DNA of 42,192 nt, from assembly GCA_947632475.1 (NCBI GenBank), contig CANRPI010000006.1, positions 1 through 42,192 of the forward strand. The letters are read 5' to 3'. The notes under the pieces are model-generated. The model saw only the letters and a list, made by a program, of their open reading frames with translations, ran no database searches and was not told the origin of the DNA. Both the position numbers and the translations under genes were made by a program. Positions within the stretch are counted from its first letter, which is position 1; each line of letters begins with the position of its first letter. Positions 26,314-38,200 of this stretch are shown piece by piece. The stretch comes from an uncultured Clostridia bacterium. Lineage in GTDB: Bacteria; Bacillota; Clostridia; TANB77; CAG-508.

Positions 26314-27240
26314 TTATATTTGTATTAATATACTTCCTGTATTTAATCCTCCACCATAGCCTATTAATAAAATTTTATCATTTTCATTTAACAAACCTTT
26401 TTTGTTCATTTCATCTAATGCTATTGGTATGCTTGCACAAAATGTATTTCCTACTGTTTCTATATTTGTATAAATTTTATCCATATCAATTTCTAACCTT
26501 GATGCTATTGATTTCATAATTTTTAAATTTGATTGATGTGGAACTATATATTTTATTGTTTCTAGAGTTTCCCCTGAATTTTTTAATGTTTCTTTTATAT
26601 TTTCTACTGTTTCTTTAACTGCATATTTATATATTTCTTTACCATCCATATAAATTTTTTGCTGAGATTTACATGTTAAAATTTGATTATTAATTCCTTT
26701 TGTCTGTATATTTGAATAATATTTTTTATATTCATCTGTTGCTTCTATTAAAGTTGCACCTGCTCCATCTGCTAATATTATTGCTGTTGATATATCTTTC
26801 TCATCAGTAAACTTTGATAATGTGTCTACTCCAACTATTAATGCATTTTGTATTTTTTCATTTTCTATATACATCTTAGCTATGTCAAAACAATTTATAT
26901 ACCCACTGCAACCTGCAAATACGTCTAAGCATATGCATCTATCTATTTCTAATTGTTTTTGAATATAATTTGCAATTCCTGGCATTAAGTTATCACTTGA
27001 AGTTGTAGCTACTATTATTAATCCTATGTCTTTTATTTTTTTTAATTTTTTTACTGCGTTTATTGCTAATTCTTCTATTTTTTCTTGTTCTATAAAATAT
27101 CTTTGTTTTATTCCAGTTCTCTTATATATATAATTTTCTTCTAATTGTAGCTTCCTTTCTAGTTCTTCACTTGTAATTTTTCTTTTGGGTAAATATGAAC
27201 TCGTCTCTAGTATTTTTATGTATTTCATACTAAATTTCAT
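26314..27240 (-). CDS. fabH: 3-oxoacyl-ACP synthase III FabH
   Basis: This 308-residue enzyme has a Cys-His-Asn triad: Cys111 in VFAGCSGY, His in YIVPHQSN and Asn in VGNTFCAS. It starts each chain by condensing acetyl-CoA (or a branched primer) with malonyl-ACP. Two starts are possible: ATG 27240 lies directly against AAAGG, so ATG 27228 (MKYIKILETSSYL) at about 12 bases may be the true one. It is the first gene of the operon. Confidence 0.93.
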   Translation of the reverse strand: MKFSMKYIKILETSSYLPKRKITSEELERKLQLEENYIYKRTGIKQRYFIEQEKIEELAINAVKKLKKIKDIGLIIVATTSSDNLMPGIANYIQKQLEIDRCICLDVFAGCSGYINCFDIAKMYIENEKIQNALIVGVDTLSKFTDEKDISTAIILADGAGATLIEATDEYKKYYSNIQTKGINNQILTCKSQQKIYMDGKEIYKYAVKETVENIKETLKNSGETLETIKYIVPHQSNLKIMKSIASRLEIDMDKIYTNIETVGNTFCASIPIALDEMNKKGLLNENDKILLIGYGGGLNTGSILIQI

Positions 27241-27325
27241 TCCTTTCTTGCTTTTATCTAAAATTATTTGTATGAAATTTTATATCTTTTGTATTTTACA
27301 CCATTTTTACATTTTTTTCTATTAG

Positions 27326-27339
27326 TCTGACTGGTCAAA
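27326..27339. promoter_or_regulatory. FabT/FabR-like palindrome upstream of fabH
   Basis: TCTGACTGGTCAAA carries the inverted repeat TGAC-TG-GTCA (27328-27337) inside the leader of the fatty-acid operon, about 90 bases before fabH. Its TTTGAC arm resembles operators of MarR-type FabT repressors of Firmicute fab operons. No regulator gene of that type is in the window, so this is a resemblance only. Confidence 0.35.
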
Positions 27340-27419
27340 TTTTAACTTCATTATTAAAACCTAAAAAATAAATGTAACCTAATATACTTAATTTTCAATA
27401 AATGAATTTTACAACAAAT

Positions 27420-27461
27420 AAAAAGCACAATTTGGAAATTTTCCAAACTGTGTACTTTTTA
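27420..27461 (-). terminator. Terminator of the stalk-domain/WG-repeat gene
   Basis: AAAAAG...TTTGGAAA pairs with TTTCCAAA...CTTTTT around a short loop. The minus strand then has TTTTTATTT. The stem begins immediately after the stop of the gene at 27463. Confidence 0.75.
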
Positions 27462-27462
27462 T

Positions 27463-28914
27463 TTATTGTGAATTTTTCTTTGAATTATCACTACTATTCG
27501 TATTTTCTTCTTCATCTGATGAAACTGCATTTTCATCTTGATTATTATTTTCCTCTTCGTTTTTACTATTTTCTACATTTGGAGTTACTCCTCTACTTTG
27601 TAAATAATCTATAGCATCATATGTCTTATCATTTGCCAATATATAATAATGTTCTTCTCCACTACTTACTGTCATATATATATCATCTGCAACTACTCCC
27701 ATCAATCTTTCACCAGATGTATTTATTAAAGTATATTTTTTGTCTTTGCAGGCTACTATTACGTCATAATCTGGAATTACTAATAAGCTCATTGCATTTT
27801 TATTGTTTGAAGGTATATATCCAAATTCGTCATATTCAAAATCTGTTATTTGTTTTCCTTTCAAATCGAATAATGCCCATTTTTCATCTTGTTTTACTGG
27901 TATTACACTACCAGCTAATATATATTTATTTTTTATTGAATTTTTACTAAATTTTGATGCATCAATTCCTATTTCATCATTTTCTATAAAAATTATGGTG
28001 TTTCCATTAAAATCTACTACTCCATAATATTCATCTTCTTTTACCAAATAAAGTCCTGCTTCTTGGTCCATTAATTCTATTAAATCATATTCTATTGGTA
28101 GTTTCGTTTCCTTGTTTTTTGATATTATTCCAACTTTATCATCATTTGTAACTAAAAAGTCTCCAACATTAGGAAGATATTTTATATCATCATATTTTGG
28201 TTCTAATATAACATTTCCAGATAAGTCTATTACTCCAGTTCCCTCATCTTCGTCTTTAACTATAATCATATTTTGTAGTATTGCTTTTTGGCTAGCAAAA
28301 TCTTCATTTACTCCTACATATCCATAACTTAACACCTGATTTGTATAATTTTGTACTAAATATGGTAATGTATAAATATATATTCTATTGGTATTTTGAT
28401 TATACTCAAAACTAATATTAAATGCTTTTTCTAAAGTGTCTGATGATGCATATAAAACTCCATCATTTGCTTTTATTTGATTTGATAAATTTATATATTC
28501 ATAATTTTCAGATGAATTTGTTAAATCTAATTTATTGATTGTATCTTCGCCTAATGCAAAGTTTACAACTTCTGATTCTGATTGCACATAGCATTTTGTT
28601 TGTTCTTCAGATTTATCTGTATATTCACCATTATAACTTTCATAATCAAAATATTTTGATATTTCTTTTATTGGTGCATATATTGTTCCATCATCTTGTA
28701 TTTGCAATATTCCTAACAAATTATTATTTAGTTCACCATTTAAGTATAATTTAATAGTTGTATTTTCTAAATACATAATATAGCCTAATATTAATACAAT
28801 TAATAAAAACACTACTATTATTGCTCCAAGTATTATTTTAGGAGCTTTACTTTTCTTTTTTTCTTCTTTTATATTAAAATTTTGATCAATTAGGTTCACT
28901 ATTATTTCCCCCAT
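27463..28914 (-). CDS. Membrane-anchored stalk-domain and WG-repeat protein
   Basis: This 483-residue protein has a cytoplasmic basic start (about 1-25), one transmembrane helix (about 26-48), and a stalk/copper-amine-oxidase-N-like beta domain (IKLYLNGELNNNLLGILQIQDDGTIYAPIKEISKYF...). Several WG-type repeats follow (GTGVIDLSGNVILEPKYDDIKYL, YYGVVDFNGNTI, KWALFDLKGKQITDFEYDEFGY). The C-terminus is a long acidic, Asn/Ser-rich tail. Such proteins are displayed on the cell surface; no enzyme motif is present. It is the gene upstream of the fab operon and downstream of tgt on the same strand. Confidence 0.8.
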   Translation of the reverse strand: MGEIIVNLIDQNFNIKEEKKKSKAPKIILGAIIVVFLLIVLILGYIMYLENTTIKLYLNGELNNNLLGILQIQDDGTIYAPIKEISKYFDYESYNGEYTDKSEEQTKCYVQSESEVVNFALGEDTINKLDLTNSSENYEYINLSNQIKANDGVLYASSDTLEKAFNISFEYNQNTNRIYIYTLPYLVQNYTNQVLSYGYVGVNEDFASQKAILQNMIIVKDEDEGTGVIDLSGNVILEPKYDDIKYLPNVGDFLVTNDDKVGIISKNKETKLPIEYDLIELMDQEAGLYLVKEDEYYGVVDFNGNTIIFIENDEIGIDASKFSKNSIKNKYILAGSVIPVKQDEKWALFDLKGKQITDFEYDEFGYIPSNNKNAMSLLVIPDYDVIVACKDKKYTLINTSGERLMGVVADDIYMTVSSGEEHYYILANDKTYDAIDYLQSRGVTPNVENSKNEEENNNQDENAVSSDEEENTNSSDNSKKNSQ

Positions 28915-28925
28915 TCATTAATAAC

Positions 28926-30153
<1,228 letters not shown>

Positions 30154-31198
30154 AAAACTAAAGAATCTATATTTTTCTTTTACCGCTTCATTGTATGCTT
30201 TTAATATGTAATCTTTTCCCGCTAAGGCTGATACTAACATTAGTAATGTTGATTGTGGTAAATGAAAATTTGTTATTAATGCATCTAAGCATTTAAATTT
30301 GTAGCCTGGATATATAAATATTTGTGTATCCCCTTCAGTTGGTTGCACATAACCATCTGAGTCTGCAATTGTTTCTAATACCCTACATGAGGTTGTTCCA
30401 ACTGCTATTACTCTTTTTCCTTCTTTTTTTGCTTTGTTTATTTTTTCTGCATCTTCTTTTTTTATGTAAAAGTGTTCTGAGTGCATTTTGTGCTTTTCTA
30501 CTGTGTCTTCTTTTACAGGTCTAAATGTTCCTATTCCTACATGTAATGTTACATTTGCTATTTCTACACCTTTTTTTTGAATTTTTTCTAATAGTTCGTT
30601 TGTGAAGTGTAGTCCAGCCGTTGGCGCTGCTGCTGAACCATCGTATTTTGCATATACTGTTTGATATCTTTCTTTTTCTTTTAAGGTTTCGTGTATATAT
30701 GGTGGTAATGGCATTAGCCCAATTTTGTCTAGTATTTCATTAAATATTCCTTTATATTCAAATTTTACTTTCCTTGTTCCACCTTCCATTGTGTCTATTA
30801 TTTGTGCTTTTAGAATTCCATCTCCAAATATTACTTTTGTTCCTACATGTAACTTATTTCCTGGTCTTACTATGGTTTCCCATATGTCTGCTTCTATATT
30901 GTTTAATAGCAAAAATTCTACGTTTGCTCCTGTTTCTTTTTTTCCATATAATCTTGCTGGTATTACTTTGGTATTGTTTCTTACTAATACGTCTCCTGGC
31001 TCTAAATAGTCAATTATGTCTTTGAATTTTTTGTGTTCAATTGTTTGCGTTTTTTTGTTTAATACCATTAGCCTTGATTCGTCTCTTTTTTGTATTGGTG
31101 TTTGCGCTATTAGTTCTTCTGGTAGTTCGTAATTAAATTCTGATACTTTCACTTTGTTTTTTGTTAACTTTTTAGCTAACTTCTCCTTCCTAATTTTA

Positions 31199-31282
31199 TT
31201 TTTTGAATATTATTTTTTAGATATTATTTTTTGAATGTTATTTTTTGAGTATTATTTTTTGAACGTTATTTTTTGAATATTA
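31199..31282. repeat. Six tandem 14-bp repeats at the metallopeptidase gene 3' end
   Basis: The unit TTTTTTGAATATTA is repeated six times with small changes (AGATATTA, GAATGTTA, GAGTATTA, GAACGTTA). The last two copies overlap the end and stop codon (31266-31268) of the minus-strand gene, so slippage here could change its C-terminus. It fills the gap before queA. Confidence 0.85.
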
Positions 31283-32625
31283 TTTTTGCTTTTAGTTTTA
31301 AATTATTTATTAATTGTTTTATTTCTTCAAATATGTTTTCAGGCTCTTTAAATGTGTCTTCTATTTTATATGAGTATTCGAAATTGCTTGCTTTTGCTGG
31401 CTTTAAATTATATATTTCTTTTGGTAAGCCTATATTTCCGGTACTTGTTTTTATTTGTTTGTTCATATAATCTTGATACCATCTTTTTTGCCCTATTAAA
31501 GCTTCATTTTCATAACCATATTGTTCATAGTTATGTAATTTTGGAATTTCATATCCATATTCTTCTGATGTTCTTTCTAATGAGTGTAAAAATTCATGTA
31601 GTAAAACTTCTTCTGGAAATGTATTTATTCTTGTAGAATACTTATATGTATAGCTTTTAGAATCATTTGGTAATCTTATGTTTGAAAATCCTATTCCATA
31701 ATAATCCATTGAACCGAAGTCCTATCCAATCGTTTACTTGAATATCATTCTTATGTTGTTCATCTCCTAATCTAACTATTGCAAATATATGGTCATAATT
31801 ATTTTGTTGTATTGTTTGTTTTATTTGATTTTCTATATCTTCTGGTGCTACATAATATCCAAATTCATCATCATATGATAGTTTATTTAGTGGTTCATCT
31901 ATTTGATATATATCACATTGTGCTGTCATTTTATTGTCTGTTAAATTACTACAGGTTTTTTCAAATCTTTTTATTGTATCTGTTATATCATTTATATCGC
32001 TTTTTGTTACTTCTAGTTTTATTTGCTTGTCATTTACTTTTACATCTGTTGTTTTAAATATAAAACATGCAAATTTCCATTCATTATCTGTGTCTGCAAC
32101 TCCTTCTTCTATTGTGAAATCTGAAAACCATGCAGTTCCTTTTGCTTCTCCTAAATATCCTCCTAATCTAAATCCTACATTTATGCTTTCTCTATTTTTA
32201 GAATTTATTATTAGCTCTATTTTTTGCCATTCATTGCTTCCTGAAATTGCAACTGAACGTTCTGTTGAACCTTCTATTGATATTTGTGCTCCTATACCCG
32301 AATTTTCTTTTATTGCTTGGACATCTTCTGTTTTTACCATACATGATATTTTATATGGCTTATTTTTTTCTACTGCTACTGCTTTATAAAACATTGCATC
32401 ATTATATTCTTTAGATTCTATTTTATAGCTTCTTGCTTTGGAATATTTTTCCTCATTATCTCTTTCAAATGATGATGTATATAAATTTGATTCACTTCTT
32501 ACAAATTCTCCAAAATTATTTGTTTGGTAAAATTGATATGCAAAATATAAAATTATAAACAAAATTATTGTTGTTATGTGTGATATTATTTTTGATGCTT
32601 TTTTTACATTACTTTGCTTTTTCAT
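31266..32625 (-). CDS. Membrane-anchored zincin-like metallopeptidase, read through a +1 shift at CGG
   Basis: Frame 0 gives an N-terminal half ending in a nonsense tail (RFNGLLWNRIFKHKITK) after an in-frame CGG (31714-31716, codon 304). Reading CGGT as Gly joins it to SMDYYGIGFSNIRLPNDSKSYTY and gives 452 residues. Layout: transmembrane helix (about 14-31), a beta-sandwich that looks like a carbohydrate-binding module (about 45-180), then a domain with HEFLH (343-347), the HExxH zinc motif, in an acidic LHEFLHSLERTSEEYG context. It is probably an extracellular wall- or glycan-associated peptidase (inferred). The family is not one I can name. The joint lies about 40 residues before the catalytic motif. 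Confidence 0.78.
31714..31716 (-). other. Putative CGG(T) +1 recoding site 7
   Basis: The coding strand reads GGA CTT CGG TTC AAT in frame 0, and CTT [CGGT] TCA ATG GAT TAT with four bases read. The +1 frame keeps the only path into the HExxH domain. Confidence 0.8.
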
Positions 32626-32799
32626 ATGTAACTTCCTTTCCTTTCTATTTTAATATATTATAGCTAAAAAATCAATATTTTATTTTTTGAATATATTGCA
32701 TTTTTTTACAAATTTATATAAAATTATTACATGAGATATGAAATATAGTTTTTAGAAAAATAATTTTTCATACTATTGTAAAGTAGCTTTGAGAAAGGA

Positions 32800-33306
32800 A
32801 TGGATTTTAAAATGGAAGAAGATGAAAAAAAACATATAGAAAAAATATATAAAGAAAAAGCTCTTAAATTATTAAAATTTTATATGATTATAGCAATATT
32901 TAGTGGATTATCATATTTAATTGCTATATTTTTATATAAATCTTTTGATTTTGGATTAATCTTTGAAATAATTGCTTTTGTTTTTATTATAATAGCTTAC
33001 AATAAAATTGAGCAAAGTGATTTTAGGTTGGGAAAAAGAAATGTTATTATAGCTATGTTTCCTATTGGTTGGTTAATTATTTACGATTTAATAAATTTAA
33101 TTGCTAACATAAGTGAAGTTTTAACTGAAGTAATTATTTATTACACATCTATTGATCAATTTTTCTATTTTATAGAACCTTACTTATATGATGTTACATT
33201 AGTTGCTTCAATTATATTACTATATTTTGCCTATTCTTCTTTATGTAAAGCAGATGGTAGTAAAAAAGCTGATGATTATGTCGAATCTTTTTATGATAAG
33301 CTATAA
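32800..33306 (+). CDS. Four-helix membrane protein, unknown
   Basis: This 168-residue protein has a charged cytoplasmic start (MDFKMEEDEKKHIEKIYKEKA) and about four hydrophobic segments, near 28-46, 50-68, 83-105 and 132-148. It ends in a short polar tail. Start ATG 32800 with AGAAAGGA. It stands alone on the plus strand, diverging from the metallopeptidase gene. The 174-base spacer holds no promoter I can define with confidence. Confidence 0.65.
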   Translation: MDFKMEEDEKKHIEKIYKEKALKLLKFYMIIAIFSGLSYLIAIFLYKSFDFGLIFEIIAFVFIIIAYNKIEQSDFRLGKRNVIIAMFPIGWLIIYDLINLIANISEVLTEVIIYYTSIDQFFYFIEPYLYDVTLVASIILLYFAYSSLCKADGSKKADDYVESFYDKL

Positions 33307-33351
33307 ATTTTAAATTAACTTAAATAATTTTAATAATAAAATATAAATTTT

Positions 33352-33381
33352 AAGTGAACCCCAAAAAAATGGAGTTCACTT
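33352..33381. terminator. Bidirectional hairpin between convergent membrane-protein genes
   Basis: AAGTGAAC (33352-33359) pairs with GTTCACTT (33374-33381), extended by CC/GG pairs and flanked by A- and T-rich runs. It separates the plus-strand gene (stop 33306) from the minus-strand gene (stop 33387). Confidence 0.7.
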
Positions 33382-33386
33382 TATGT

Positions 33387-34127
33387 TTAAAATTTAATAT
33401 TTTCTTCTTCATCATATAAAATTGCATCATCTTTAGCAAGTTTTTGTTTTTTTGTTTCAATAGCTGATAGCCTATTAGATATATAAAATATAAGTATAAC
33501 AAGTGCTATGTGAATTATTATGTATAACATTGTTTTTATTGAAAAATTTGTATATGCTCTTGTACTTTCTTCTATGTATGCTTGCTTTTTAGTTGTTAAT
33601 TTTATTCCTGACAAGCCTACACTAACTTGGTTCTTAATTTCATCATCATCATCATTTTGCTCATATTGCTGATAAAACTTTGAAAAAGTTTCTTGATTAT
33701 ATTTTTTATCAAGATTTAGTTTAACTATTAAAAACATAGTAATTATTGCGATTGATATGATTCCTATTACTCTTAAATTTCTTATTAAATTTTCTTTACT
33801 ACTTTTTGTAAAAAATGATATTACTCCAGTTGATATAATAGATAGTATTATTGCTACAAGCTGAGTATTTAAAAAGCCTTTTTTAATTGTTTCTAGCGGA
33901 TCTTCAAAAGAGGTTTTGTATGCAAAAATATATACTCCAAATACTGTTATTAAAACTATTAAAAATGCTATTATTTCCATTATTAATAAATTTTTATCAT
34001 ATCTTATAATAATAAAATTTCCATTCCAATAGTTTGAATAATGTGGTACATTATATCCATTATTGTCATTATCTTTACCATTTTTACCAATTTCTATATT
34101 AGGAACTGAACCTCTATTTCTAAACAT
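33387..34127 (-). CDS. Membrane protein, unknown
   Basis: This 246-residue protein has a Gly/Asn-rich soluble start (about 1-50), then helices near 51-70, 90-110, 120-138 and 195-215, with a periplasmic-type loop between. The tail is charged and acidic (AKDDAILYDEEENIKF). No family recognised. Ribosome site GGAGG. It is downstream of the sensor kinase on the same strand, with 66 bases between, so it may be co-transcribed. Confidence 0.65.
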   Translation of the reverse strand: MFRNRGSVPNIEIGKNGKDNDNNGYNVPHYSNYWNGNFIIIRYDKNLLIMEIIAFLIVLITVFGVYIFAYKTSFEDPLETIKKGFLNTQLVAIILSIISTGVISFFTKSSKENLIRNLRVIGIISIAIITMFLIVKLNLDKKYNQETFSKFYQQYEQNDDDDEIKNQVSVGLSGIKLTTKKQAYIEESTRAYTNFSIKTMLYIIIHIALVILIFYISNRLSAIETKKQKLAKDDAILYDEEENIKF

Positions 34128-34193
34128 TTTTTACCCTCCAATTAATTTATATATATTATATATTATTTTTTATATAAACACAAGTATGGTTTC

Positions 34194-35213
34194 TTACTTC
34201 ATTTCTATATAACTACTGTTTGGAAATATTAACTTAACTTCTGTTCCTTTATTTTGAACAGATTCTAGTTGTATTGCTATTCCTAATTTGTTACACAATT
34301 TTTTACATAAGTATAGTCCTATTCCTGTAGATTTTTTATTTAAAGTTCTTCCATTTGTTCCTGTAAATCCCTTTTCAAATACTCTTGTTATTTCGCCTTC
34401 TTGTATTCCCATTCCATTATCTTTTATATATAAAGTAATATTTTCTTTGGCTTGTTTTGCATAAATTTCTATTTCATTTTTTTCTTGTCTTTTTCTATAT
34501 TTTATACTATTTTGAATAATTTGATTTAAAATGAATGTTATCCATTTGCTATCTGTGTTCACATACAAATTTAAATCATGTATATTAATAGAAATTTTTT
34601 CTTCAATTAATACTGTTTTATTTTTCTTTATACATTCATTTACTATATCTTTTAAACTGCTTTTCTTAATATAATAGTCTTTTTCAACTGCATTGCTCCT
34701 AGCATAATATAATGCTTGCTCTATATAATTTTCTACTTTGTCTAATTCTTCGTCTATGCTTTTTGTTGTTTCGTTTTTATTGTTTTCAACTATCATTTTA
34801 CTTGTAGCTATTGGTATTTTTATTTCATGAATCCACATTTCTATATATTCTTTATAATCTTCTTGCAAATATTTGTATTTATTTACATTTTCATGCATAG
34901 ATTTATCTACTTGCTCTAATATTTCTTTTAGTATTTTTCCTTCTAGAAAATTAGGCGTTTTTATGATTTCTGTAATTAAATATTTTTCTTCTAATTCATT
35001 TAATATTTTATATATCTTTTTATAATATCTCTTTTTGCTTAAATATTCATAAACAATAGAAATACTATATGCTACTACTAAGCTTATTGGAATATATATT
35101 TTTATAAAATTCCCATAAGGGTATGCAAATAAAAATATTTCTATTGTTATTATTGTAAATATTATTAATATTATTTGTAATATTTTGTCTTTTATAAAAC
35201 TACTTAATTTCAT
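34194..35213 (-). CDS. Sensor histidine kinase, intramembrane-sensing type
   Basis: This 339-residue protein has two N-terminal helices (about 10-31 and 38-55) with almost no outside loop. A coiled region leads to the H-box EMWIHEIKIPI (His129). The ATPase domain has N-box NQIIQNSIKYR, G1 DNGMGI, a FEKGFTG F-box and G2 STGIGLYLCKKLC. The short sensor resembles BceS/LiaS-like kinases that read membrane or drug stress through a partner transporter. Its start overlaps the end of the MMPL gene by 14 bases, so the two are translationally coupled. No response regulator gene is nearby. Confidence 0.85.
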   Translation of the reverse strand: MKLSSFIKDKILQIILIIFTIITIEIFLFAYPYGNFIKIYIPISLVVAYSISIVYEYLSKKRYYKKIYKILNELEEKYLITEIIKTPNFLEGKILKEILEQVDKSMHENVNKYKYLQEDYKEYIEMWIHEIKIPIATSKMIVENNKNETTKSIDEELDKVENYIEQALYYARSNAVEKDYYIKKSSLKDIVNECIKKNKTVLIEEKISINIHDLNLYVNTDSKWITFILNQIIQNSIKYRKRQEKNEIEIYAKQAKENITLYIKDNGMGIQEGEITRVFEKGFTGTNGRTLNKKSTGIGLYLCKKLCNKLGIAIQLESVQNKGTEVKLIFPNSSYIEMK

Positions 35214-38200
35214 GTTTTCCTCTATTTTTAACTATAAATTTATCCCAAAATGCAAGTACTGCTGGTAATAATGTTAAAATCAAAATTGTTGAGCACAAAG
35301 CTCCTTCAGATATTGTCTTACATATTTTTGCTGCAATAGCTGATGCAAAGTTTGCAATAATTAGAGTTACTATAATTAATATTGAACTTGAAGTTAGTAT
35401 TGTATTAATAGATTTATTATATGATTCTATAATTGCTTCTTTTATTCCCTTAATTTTTCTATTTTCTAGGTAATATGATGTATATAAAATAGCATAGTCA
35501 ATAGTTGCACCCATTAATATACTTTGAACTATTAATATTGATATAAAATACACATTTTCTCCTGCAACTGTTAATATTCCCATTGTTAAATAAACTGCAC
35601 ATTGTATTGTTAATACCAATATTATAGGAATAATTACTGATTTAAATGTTACTGCTACTACTATAAATATTGCTATCATTGTTATTATTGTTATAAAATT
35701 TAATTCACCATTAAAAGTTCCACTTATTTCATATGCCATTGGAGAATCCCCTATTATGTAATAATCTATATCGTCATTTAACATATCTTTTACTTTTTGA
35801 ACAAATTCAAATGTTTCTGGACCTTCTAAATCAAATTTTGTATTTAATACAATTCTTGAGTAATTTTTTCCTATTAAAAGTTCTTTTGCATCTGTTATTG
35901 TTGTTTTTGCTTCTATTATATCATTTCTCATATCTTCTTCTATAAAATCTGTATATCTCTCGTCTTGTAAGATTTTATCATTTAAATACATAACAAATTC
36001 TTCTACTGTTAAAGTCCAATCGTAATTATATTCTTTATTGCTTCCATAATAAGTGTATAAAATTTCAACTGTATTTTTTTCTACATCATTGCTTAAATTG
36101 CTTACAATTGCAAAAATTTCGTCTGAAGTATATTTTACATTATTTAGGCTGTTATTCATAATTCCATTTACTGTGTTTAATTTTGATATTTTAGTTTCAT
36201 CAAAGTTGCTTGCATATTCTGCATTTGTAATTACATCATCTAGTATAAAGCTAACAAATTGTTTTAATGATATTGTAGGATTTGTATTTATATATTTAAA
36301 GTTGTATAAGCCATAAAGTAAGTCTAAATCTTGTTTGTTTATGCCTAATAATGAAGATAATTCACTGCTGTTATATTTTTTATTTGCCATAACTCCATTC
36401 ATTACTGATTGAACTGTAGTTAACTCTTTTATTGTACTATTTTGTATGCTACCTGAAAGTGCAGTATCGTTTTTATGTTCAAGTACAAAATTTACAAATT
36501 CTTGAGGTGTTAGTTTTGTATTGTTTTGGCTTGAAACATATAATGTGTATATATTTTTTGTATTATTTATATCTATGCCTATAAATTGTGAAAGCTCCTG
36601 ATATGTGTAACTTGTATTGCTTAGGCTACTTTGCATTATAGTTGATAATAGCTGTATTTGTTTCATTTGTTGCTCATTTATATTTTCCTTTATGCTTTCA
36701 ATTGTGCTATTTTCTAATATTAATTTTACAAATTCATTTGGAGAAGCAATCCAATTTTTCGTATTTCCTGTAATATAGTCAATTAAGCTATATAATTGAT
36801 TAACTTCATTTACATCTATATTTAATAGCTTAGCTAGTTGGTCTGCTGTATATTTTTCATTACTGCTAAGTAAAATGTCTGGTATTGCTTGTAATTTGCT
36901 TATATCTACATCATCCAAATAATTAGTATTATTTTTTAGTGCAATTGTGTTTTCTACAAATTCTTTTATGGTTAATGTAGTTTCACTTTTTTCTTTGCTA
37001 TATTTTAATAGTAAAATTTGTTTGATTTTTGATTCTTCTATTCCAAAAATTTTAGATAATTCTGTGCTATTCATTTGTTTATTTATAGTTTGTTTGTTAC
37101 TGAAGGTTGATAATAATTTTATGTTTTGAATTGTTGCTTCATCAAAGCTATTTGCATAATTACTATTTGCTAATACATTGTTTAACACAAAATTTGAAAA
37201 TTCTGAAATTGTCATTTTTGTTTTTATATCATTTACAGAAATGTAATATTTATATAATTCATTAGCTGTTTTACTGTCAATTCCAAAAAGGTTAGCTATT
37301 TCGTTGCTTGTCATTTTATTTTGTATAGTTTTAGTGTTTGTAAATTTTGATAATGTGTTTAGTTTATTTTTACTTTCATTATTTATTTTTGTAGAATATT
37401 TTTTATTTGTTAATACATCATTATTCATAAAGCTAATAAATTGGATTAAACTAATTTGCATATTATTGTTTTTGGATAAATAATATGTAAGTATATCATC
37501 TATGCTGTTTTTATCTATTTCTAATATGTTTGCTATATCATTTGATGTTCTTTTTTGATTTATAGATCGTTCTGTAACAAAGTTTTTTAGTCTTTCAATA
37601 TCTCTTTTTGTTTCATCATCTATTTTCTCATTAGTTTTTTCGTTGTTATATGCTTCATTTTCAATAAAGCTTATAAATTCTTCAAATGTTATTTTATTAT
37701 TATTTTCTTGGTTATAATAGTCATAGTATAATATTTTTAGTAGATAGTCTTCTATTTTAACATCTGAGCCTAAATCATTTAACTTGCTATTTAATTTATC
37801 ATAAGTTAGCTTTTCATTTATTGTGTTTCCATATGCTAATACTTCGTCTATTTTTTCTTCGTTTTCCAATTTTTCTAAGTATTTATGAATTTTTTCTTCG
37901 TCTTTGTTTTTGTATAAAATTGCTATTTGATTTTTTTCGGTAAATATGTCTGATATTTCATCTGATTGCGAATCTGTATAGTCTATTTTTAAGTTTCCTT
38001 TTAATAAGAAACTTGCAATAAATACTATAATAAATATTGGAACTGATATATATCTTATTTTATAACTGTATTTGCCTAATTTATTTAAGGTGATTTTTGG
38101 ACTTCTTTTCTTTGTCTTTTCAATTAGCTTGTCAAATATTAATATTAAATCTGGTAATACAAAGAATATGCAAATTAGACTAAATAGAACACCTTTTGCT

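Noticed and set aside
31199..31282. CRISPR array
   Set aside because: The units are 14 bp and contiguous with no spacers.
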